NCBI GenBank assembly: GCA_030146445.1
Contig: JASLBT010000431.1
Location: forward strand, 1 to 6,974
Reading direction: 5' to 3'
Length of the DNA stretch: 6,974 bases
Origin: Segetibacter sp.
Lineage (GTDB): Bacteria > Bacteroidota > Bacteroidia > Chitinophagales > Chitinophagaceae
The position numbers and the translations under genes were made by a program. Of this stretch, positions 6,339 through 6,974 are shown one piece after another; positions within the stretch are counted from its first letter, which is position 1, and each line of letters starts with the position of its first letter. Below the pieces are notes generated by a model. The model made no database searches. It worked only from the letters and a program-made list of their open reading frames with translations, and was not told the origin of the DNA.

Positions 6339-6530
6339 TTACAGGTATCTTTCTGCAATTACCGACTGCTTCGATGCGCCGTTGTATTTGCTCCAAAGCA
6401 GTTGGTGTGCCTGCATTATTGCCCTGGTTTCTTTTACTTCATCGGCTCTCCTGATATTGATTACGCGCTTTTTTTTACCACCAGCCAGCACTGCGAGCCT
6501 TAACGTGGTGGAAATTAATTTGCCTGTCAT
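6339..6530 (-). CDS. Small basic protein of unknown function (63 residues)
   Basis: No family is recognised. The product starts MTGKLISTTLRLAVLAGG, a moderately hydrophobic stretch without a lipobox or clear signal-peptide cleavage site, followed by a basic patch (KKKR, 19-22). Residues about 28-62 (RADEVKETRAIMQAHQLL onward, ending AERYL) look like one or two amphipathic helices with mixed acidic and basic residues. This protein-like composition, unlike the Cys-rich plus-strand frames overlapping it, is the main reason to call it. The frame is open upstream to about 6655, but ATG at 6530 is its first Met. It lies 138 bp upstream of the head-GIN gene on the same strand and could share its transcript. 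It may be a small membrane-proximal or nucleic-acid-binding protein, or a chance frame. Confidence 0.5.
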   Translation of the reverse strand: MTGKLISTTLRLAVLAGGKKKRVINIRRADEVKETRAIMQAHQLLWSKYNGASKQSVIAERYL

Positions 6531-6830
6531 CTTAAATAGATTGAAATATGTTACGAATGTTGTTAATGATTGCTGCTGTGCAGCGATGAGATAGGGTTTG
6601 GTACCCTTACCGGAAAAAAGAAATGTCGACTTTTGCTTTTGTTCCCTGTGCTAATGTTCCATTTTGATATCGCAAAGATGATTGGGAAATAGTGCTTATA
6701 CAATCACACAATGATGTGAAGTTCGTTTAGAGCGAGCAGGGCCATATGGGCTGTATGCGGCCCTTACGCTTCAGCCGTAATAATGTTCGCGCAATGAAGT
6801 CCTATGTTTCCCTGGTAAGACTGGAAAAAC
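6531..6830. other. 300-bp gap upstream of the small protein, with possible control signals
   Basis: No gene is supported here. On the minus strand, CATCTTTG (6680-6673) is one base off the Bacteroidota -7 box TAnnTTTG and would give the small protein a leader of about 140 nt. Just upstream of it is the palindrome TCACA-N6-TGTGA (6704-6719). Further up, AGGGCC (6738-6743) and GGCCCT (6759-6764) can form a hairpin without a following T-run; this might be a weak end signal for whatever ends at 6831. Confidence 0.35.
6704..6719. promoter_or_regulatory. Palindrome TCACA-N6-TGTGA, possible operator
   Basis: Perfect five-base arms (6704-6708, 6715-6719) with a six-base spacer lie about 24-39 bases upstream of the promoter-like CATCTTTG on the minus strand, a sensible place for a dimeric regulator. 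The half-sites resemble those of Crp/Fnr proteins but are in the opposite order to the classical TGTGA-N6-TCACA. A chance palindrome is possible. Confidence 0.25.
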
Positions 6831-6974
6831 TCAGCCTTCTTGTGCTTGCAGTGCCTGGCAATTCCTTAGCAGGTTTTTTGAAATGACCACAGAGCTACCA
6901 TAAGTAACGCCATTGCCGTTCATTCGTGAACAGAATCTTTTGATTCCCAAGGCAGGGATGATGTTGAGTGAGCG
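6831..6974 (-). CDS. Possible 3' end of a gene running in from the right edge
   Basis: A minus-strand frame is open from the window edge to TGA at 6833-6831, giving 47 residues (beginning RSLNIIPALGIK, ending RNCQALQAQEG). The middle (NGVTYGSSVVISKNLLRN) looks moderately protein-like, but no family is recognisable and a frame of this length can be open by chance. If real, it would be the C-terminus of a gene in the same direction as the small protein, 300 bp away. A shorter internal start at Met17 of this fragment is possible but less likely. Confidence 0.25.
   Translation of the reverse strand, partial: RSLNIIPALGIKRFCSRMNGNGVTYGSSVVISKNLLRNCQALQAQEG

Noticed and set aside
6210..6594. Two overlapping plus-strand frames rich in Cys, Leu and Phe
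   Set aside because: They are antisense to the small protein and to the head-GIN upstream region, and the composition is typical of shadow frames.

Overview
The window looks like chromosomal DNA of a Bacteroidota bacterium. Four predicted products carry type II (lipoprotein) signals of the short hydrophobic kind common in that phylum. The head-GIN (DUF2807) protein and the PA-domain M28 peptidase are typical of Sphingobacteria/Chitinophagia-like genomes. Moderate GC, AT-rich intergenic DNA and the lack of clear Shine-Dalgarno sequences agree. The genus cannot be told from the sequence alone.

Layout from left to right. Bases 1-259 (minus) hold the beginning of a lipoprotein of unknown function. 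Its reading frame has no proper start: the natural ATG is one base out of frame across a run of six A. Bases 260-966 have no convincing gene but are AT-rich in the middle and hold two inverted repeats. Three minus-strand genes follow: an AlkB-family Fe(II)/2-oxoglutarate DNA dealkylase (967-1566), a WecD/RffC-like GNAT N-acetyltransferase (1671-2411) and a lipoprotein-type M28 zinc peptidase with a PA domain (2603-4315). Their gaps of 104 and 191 bp, and the unrelated roles, argue for separate transcription rather than a tight operon. Divergent from the peptidase is a 181-residue lipoprotein of unknown function (4590-5135, plus). After a 343-bp stretch without a gene comes a strong bidirectional hairpin terminator (5479-5503), then a head-GIN/DUF2807 lipoprotein (5544-6200, minus) made of regular GSG-containing rungs. 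Further right are a plausible 63-residue small protein (6339-6530, minus) and, running off the right edge, an uncertain open frame that may be the 3' end of another minus-strand gene.

How the genes work together: the common theme is the cell envelope (several lipoproteins, an extracytoplasmic peptidase, a sugar-amine-type acetyltransferase), with one DNA-repair enzyme among them. I see no CRISPR array, RNA gene, transposase, prophage or recognisable defence cassette, and nothing that amounts to a new multi-gene system. The most worthwhile oddities are the one-base frameshift at the start of the left-edge lipoprotein, the inverted repeat around a promoter-like box before the head-GIN gene (sharing a 14-bp word with the other side of that gene), the AT-rich hairpin region near 640-780, and the uncharacterised small protein.
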